Part shown: positions 61,701 through 64,000 of the stretch, piece by piece
Position numbering within the stretch: the stretch's first letter is position 1
How the letters are laid out: every line of letters starts with the position of its first letter
Assembly: GCA_024232355.1 (NCBI GenBank)
Contig: JAAEPW010000183.1
Location: 4,735-68,734 of the forward strand
Length of the DNA: 64,000 nt
Source of the DNA: Chloroflexota bacterium
GTDB taxonomy: Bacteria; Chloroflexota; Anaerolineae; B4-G1
Reading direction: 5' to 3'
The notes under the pieces: model-generated
Database searches by the model: none
Told to the model about the DNA's origin: nothing
What the model saw: the letters and a program-made list of their open reading frames with translations, nothing else
Translations under genes and position numbers: made by a program

Positions 61701-63635
61701 GTTCAGTTCCAGGTCCGCCTGGGGAGGAAAATCGCAGTTTTTTGCATCCGGCGTGGGCAAGAATTGGGCATAGGTGTTGGTGTTGCGCGTGCCGCCGGAG
61801 CCGTTGGGACAACGTTGGTTAGAGTGGTTGTCCTTGTCACCCGCGCCGTTCTCGTCGACTTGGGGCTGCGATGTGTTCAACAGAACGAGCAACCCCGCAT
61901 CGTCAGCCTCGTTGGTGTCGTACACGAGAGCATCTATCAGATTATCGGTCGTCACTGCTGTGTCGTTGGGGAAATCAGTCGCGTCTGCCTGGTAGATGGC
62001 AGCCGCGTCGGCCCCATTTTGCAACCATCCCCCCTCTCCCGGGATCACGTACATGTCTACACCAGGTACACCCGGCGTGCCGATGACAAAGTAGCCATTG
62101 GCGTTGGTGCTAAAACCATCCAGGTCAAAAGCGTTATAGGAGACGTCGCCGCTGCCGTTATACAGGACCACGACCATGCCGGTCAGCGACGTGTTACCCG
62201 CGCCGCCGTCGTACAGTTCGATGAATTCAGCATCCTCGTCGGCCTGGTCGGCGTCCAATTCGTTGATGATAACACCCGTGATGATCTCGGTCTCGAAAAC
62301 AAACGCGGCACTATCCTCGGCCAAGTTCCCATCGTGCTCGATAGTAGCAGTGTTGACGATGGCGGAGCCAAAAGTGCCGCTCACCTCGGCGCTAAAGGTC
62401 CAGCTAAGGGTCTCGCCGGAGGCGACGTCGCCGCTCCAGGTGATCGTGTCATCGCTGACCATCGTGGCGGTCTGTGAGATGACCCAGCCGCTCAAGTCGG
62501 CTTCCGCAGGCAAGGTGTCGGTCAAAACGACACCGTTCGTTGCCACGCCGCCGCTGTTCGTCACCAGAATGGTATAAGTCACCGTGCCACCCCGTGTGAC
62601 GTTGGTGCTTGGCATCACCGTTTTTCCAATTGTCAGATCGGGCGCGACGACGATAAAGGTAGCACTATCAAAGATGACGACACTGCCATTGTATTCGGCG
62701 GTGTTGACGATCACATCGCCGTAATCGCCGGTATGGATGGCGGTAAAGGCAAAGGTGATGGCGGTATTGTTGGTGAGTGTGCCACCCCAGGTGATCTCGC
62801 CGCCACTTTCTGATACCCCGTCAGGTTGCTCGATCCAGCTTCCAAAGGTGGTGTTGGCGGGCAGGGTATCGCTAAGGAGGGCATTGGTGTCACTCACCGC
62901 CGTGCTGTTGCTGATCACGACGGTATAGGTGACTGTGCCGTGATAATCGACGCCGGTGGTGGGGGTGACAACTTTGGAGATAGTTACGCCATAGGTCGTC
63001 GCTTGATAAGAGCCAATAGGAAATGGGACTCTTGCAGTCTCGTTCGAGGTTTCCCCATCCAGTGCATTGGGGCCGCTAAAGGTCCAATTGAACAGAACAA
63101 AAGTTGTGCCGTCAGGGCCAGTCCCATCTACTCTGTAGGCCCAACCATCCAGGTATTCCCACGGTTGGCCCGAGCCATCCTGGTTGATCTCACCAAACAC
63201 ATCGACGACCGAGTCGAGATAGAATAATTCGATCGCATCATCCCCATTTATGCTAGGGGCCAGATTGTCTGTGTAATCGGGACTGAATCCAAAAAAGTTG
63301 TTGAATCCCGTCGCTTCGGTCGCCACATAGATGAAATCTCCTGCTGTGGCCGAAACGGCTGGAAACGTAAACTCTTCTCCATCAGTTCCACCGCCATTGC
63401 TGGCCGAGCCAAAGCCGTAATCGCTCAAGTCCGCTATGTCGTTCAAGACGTAGAACTCGACCGCTTTTGGCAGCCCACCAGTGAGGGGGCCGTCAACCAC
63501 ACCGGTGATGATCAAATCTGTTCCATTCGCTCGCGCACTGTTCATGCGGGGCAAAGAGAACAAAACCAGAGCCATCAGTAATATGGCTGGAACAATTGAT
63601 AAACTCATCTTGCGCAATTTGCGTGCAGTATTCAT
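58776..63635 (-). CDS. Secreted ExeM/NucH-type nuclease with lamin-tail and DUF11 domains
   Basis: GGAGAAGGATA precedes the ATG. The 1619 residues begin with a signal peptide (VPAILLMALVLFSLP). A lamin-tail-like domain spans about 40-210. DUF11-type domains follow (about 217-450; VTYTILVTNSGG, VVLTDTLPAEADL), then a second lamin-tail domain (about 455-640; VIINELDADQADEDAEFIEL), another DUF11 (about 650-770) and an OB-like ExeM domain (about 780-910). The EEP nuclease is at about 1040-1350: SFNVLNYF, MEIENDGYG, NHLKSKG, IMGDLNAYAMEDP, ASDHDPVIVG, with all metal ligands present. Two DUF11 domains and the tail YVYLPLVSRSP end it. It should cleave extracellular nucleic acid at the cell surface. 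Confidence 0.92.
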   Translation of the reverse strand: MNTARKLRKMSLSIVPAILLMALVLFSLPRMNSARANGTDLIITGVVDGPLTGGLPKAVEFYVLNDIADLSDYGFGSASNGGGTDGEEFTFPAVSATAGDFIYVATEATGFNNFFGFSPDYTDNLAPSINGDDAIELFYLDSVVDVFGEINQDGSGQPWEYLDGWAYRVDGTGPDGTTFVLFNWTFSGPNALDGETSNETARVPFPIGSYQATTYGVTISKVVTPTTGVDYHGTVTYTVVISNSTAVSDTNALLSDTLPANTTFGSWIEQPDGVSESGGEITWGGTLTNNTAITFAFTAIHTGDYGDVIVNTAEYNGSVVIFDSATFIVVAPDLTIGKTVMPSTNVTRGGTVTYTILVTNSGGVATNGVVLTDTLPAEADLSGWVISQTATMVSDDTITWSGDVASGETLSWTFSAEVSGTFGSAIVNTATIEHDGNLAEDSAAFVFETEIITGVIINELDADQADEDAEFIELYDGGAGNTSLTGMVVVLYNGSGDVSYNAFDLDGFSTNANGYFVIGTPGVPGVDMYVIPGEGGWLQNGADAAAIYQADATDFPNDTAVTTDNLIDALVYDTNEADDAGLLVLLNTSQPQVDENGAGDKDNHSNQRCPNGSGGTRNTNTYAQFLPTPDAKNCDFPPQADLELNKTVAPTNNPDEGDTITYTLKLVSAAASTISATNVVIVDYLPDVTTDITYTHNTCGATVIGDTITWTVASLLLNTTETCDIVVQIRPGTDGDSIVNKAQVFASDQNDPDSTPGNMNGTLAEDDEAGVTVFVGTPVICGSGATPIHDIQGSGDASSDTGSIRTIEAVVVGDYQGTTDGLSGFFVQEEDADTDEDSMTSEGIFVYDSGFGVDVSVGDLVRVTGVVAEYVNLTELNNVTDVTLCGSGNSVTPAPVTLPISDVGAWEWVEGMLINFSQKLHVTENYNLGRYGQVHLSIDDHLYNPTNVTTPGAAANALQDLNDRSRVILDDANTNQNPDPIIYPDPGLSALNTLRGNYTVPSLTGVMDQYEDEYHVQPVGSVNLVAANPRTVAPDPIGGRLTVASFNVLNYFNGDGMGGGFPTPRGANSLSEFNRQRTKIITAVLSVDADVVGLMEIENDGYGANSAIQDLVNGLNAIAGAGTYALIDPGVTQIGTDEIAIGLIYQPSTVTPVGLAAILDSSFDPRFIDTKNRPALAQTFEENSTGERFTAAVNHLKSKGSACSGDPDMGDGQGNCNLTRTNAMTVETEWLATDPTGSGDPDFIIMGDLNAYAMEDPIVVAENAGYTDLLEQFVGPNAYSYVFYGQVGYLDYAMSNTSLTTQVTGATAWHINADEPRVLDYNEEFQSPGQVISLYNDDPYRASDHDPVIVGLTLGDGVPILTVDKRVEPVSDVPLDGIVTYTIVIRNDGWATAEGVVLTDVLPSKVDFGEWIVRGSAQPPDPVDDTITWGPWSVADGGSYTFTFSAIVTPPATYEDTVTNVAEFISGNAGSGFSNDAVFSTIAAPPLNLSASTKMVEPAGDVNAGDYLTYTVTLSNSGQADATVTITDTLPGELLLVSGFGGGTNTALTWSGLVAGEDQVELTLIVQADPSLTATVTVSNTVTIDDGVNAAFDIHSPDTTILVGGDGYYVYLPLVSRSP

Positions 63636-63736
63636 TATCCTTCTCCAAAATTATCGAATGGGTTCACTGGAAAAACACCAAGCCACAACAACGATATCAA
63701 GTTTTTTTGCACACTTGCTGGGGACACTTTTCTTTA

Positions 63737-63803
63737 GCCACGAATTTCACGAATTACCACGAATGTGAATCAAAAATTAGTGTAAATTTGTGCAATTCGT
63801 GGC
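63737..63803. repeat. Dispersed hairpin repeat (GCCACGAATT type), copy 2
   Basis: GCCACGAATTTCACGAATT on the left and GTGCAATTCGTGGC on the right are inverted arms. 23 of the first 28 positions pair. It shares the arm with the copy at 19383-19449. Confidence 0.75.
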
Positions 63804-63932
63804 AAAAATTCAGTATCTGTTAGCTGTTTGCCAAAAGTATCCGGTAGTGAAATAGAATATTGGCAATACCGCAAAAGTCGCTAGGAGAGCCAATCCGTCC
63901 CTGGGGACGCCAAACCGTATACCTGCCAGCAA

Positions 63933-63998
63933 CTTGGAAAAGTTGGTCCAGATGTCAGAAAAACGATCAAAAATGGTAAAACGTCAACTTTTTCCAAG
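63933..63998. repeat. Inverted repeat CTTGGAAAAGTTG
   Basis: CTTGGAAAAGTTG at 63933-63945 is inverted as CAACTTTTTCCAAG at 63985-63998, differing by one base in length. It reaches the window edge. Confidence 0.6.
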
Positions 63999-64000
63999 AT

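Larger units (their letters stand above)
63636..64000. other. Intergenic region upstream of the ExeM-like gene
   Basis: This 365-base stretch holds two inverted repeats (63737-63803 and 63933-63998) and no convincing coding sequence. The open frames across it are AT-rich and lack ribosome-binding sites. Confidence 0.65.

Noticed and set aside
61269..62477. 402-codon plus-strand frame opposite the ExeM-like gene
   Set aside because: Antisense shadow of a Thr/Val/Asp-rich coding sequence; Gly/Val/Asp-repetitive translation typical of shadows.

Overview
The window looks like chromosomal DNA of a Chloroflexota bacterium, probably Anaerolineae or a relative. This is an inference from style, not from a marker gene. 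The signs are Pro/Thr-rich 'PTPTP' surface linkers, lipoproteins that start CGPAATPETIVQEV, an extracellular nuclease ending in YVYLPLVSRSP, many GT-C type membrane glycosyltransferases, a multi-GAF sensor kinase, a TFIIB/cyclin-like HTH protein, and many intergenic palindromes of a few recurring designs. There is no phage, transposase, CRISPR array or rRNA. One tRNA gene, tRNA-Lys(TTT), is present.

Layout. 1-1.9 kb: the end of an unknown gene, a membrane-anchored Pro/Thr-rich protein and a TPR-HTH protein. 1.9-5.9 kb: an orphan sensor histidine kinase. 6.2-16.7 kb, plus strand: a DNA-repair run of SWIM-SNF2 helicase, RmuC, an AddB-like nuclease and an AddA-like helicase-nuclease, each close to or overlapping the next. 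16.8-34.4 kb, minus strand: a glycosyltransferase, membrane hydrolases, an EEP phosphatase/nuclease, a PrsW-like protease, a metallophosphoesterase and a tightly coupled block DUF2157 > DUF4401 > GDYXXLXY > a 2541-residue polytopic protein > a 211-residue copy of its C-terminus. The 2541-residue protein is itself made of internal repeats.

34.6-37.3 kb: a membrane-GAF-HTH regulator and a small helical protein. 37.4-40.3 kb, minus strand: a compact four-gene cassette of a Cys-rich membrane protein, two paralogous small exported proteins with Cys-Tyr motifs and a conserved C-terminal tail, and a radical SAM/SPASM enzyme. This is the best candidate for an undescribed (RiPP-like) system. 40.5-47.5 kb, minus strand: an ECF sigma factor with a duplicated N-terminal segment, an anti-sigma zinc finger fused to alpha-2-macroglobulin-type domains, a VWA lipoprotein, and two small membrane proteins upstream. 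tRNA-Lys follows at 47.6 kb.

47.7-51.6 kb: two GT-C membrane glycosyltransferases flanking a zinc-ribbon protein. 51.6-54.7 kb: small DUF4870-type membrane proteins, an FGE-sulfatase fold protein that lacks the catalytic cysteines, and a double-FHA protein. 54.9-58.7 kb, plus strand: gatC, gatA, a UDP-HexNAc dehydrogenase and a VTT-domain membrane protein. 58.8-63.6 kb: a 1619-residue secreted ExeM/NucH-type nuclease with DUF11 and lamin-tail domains.

Start codons were chosen from ribosome-binding sites and promoters where these were visible. Function calls rest on motifs read by eye; no database search was run.
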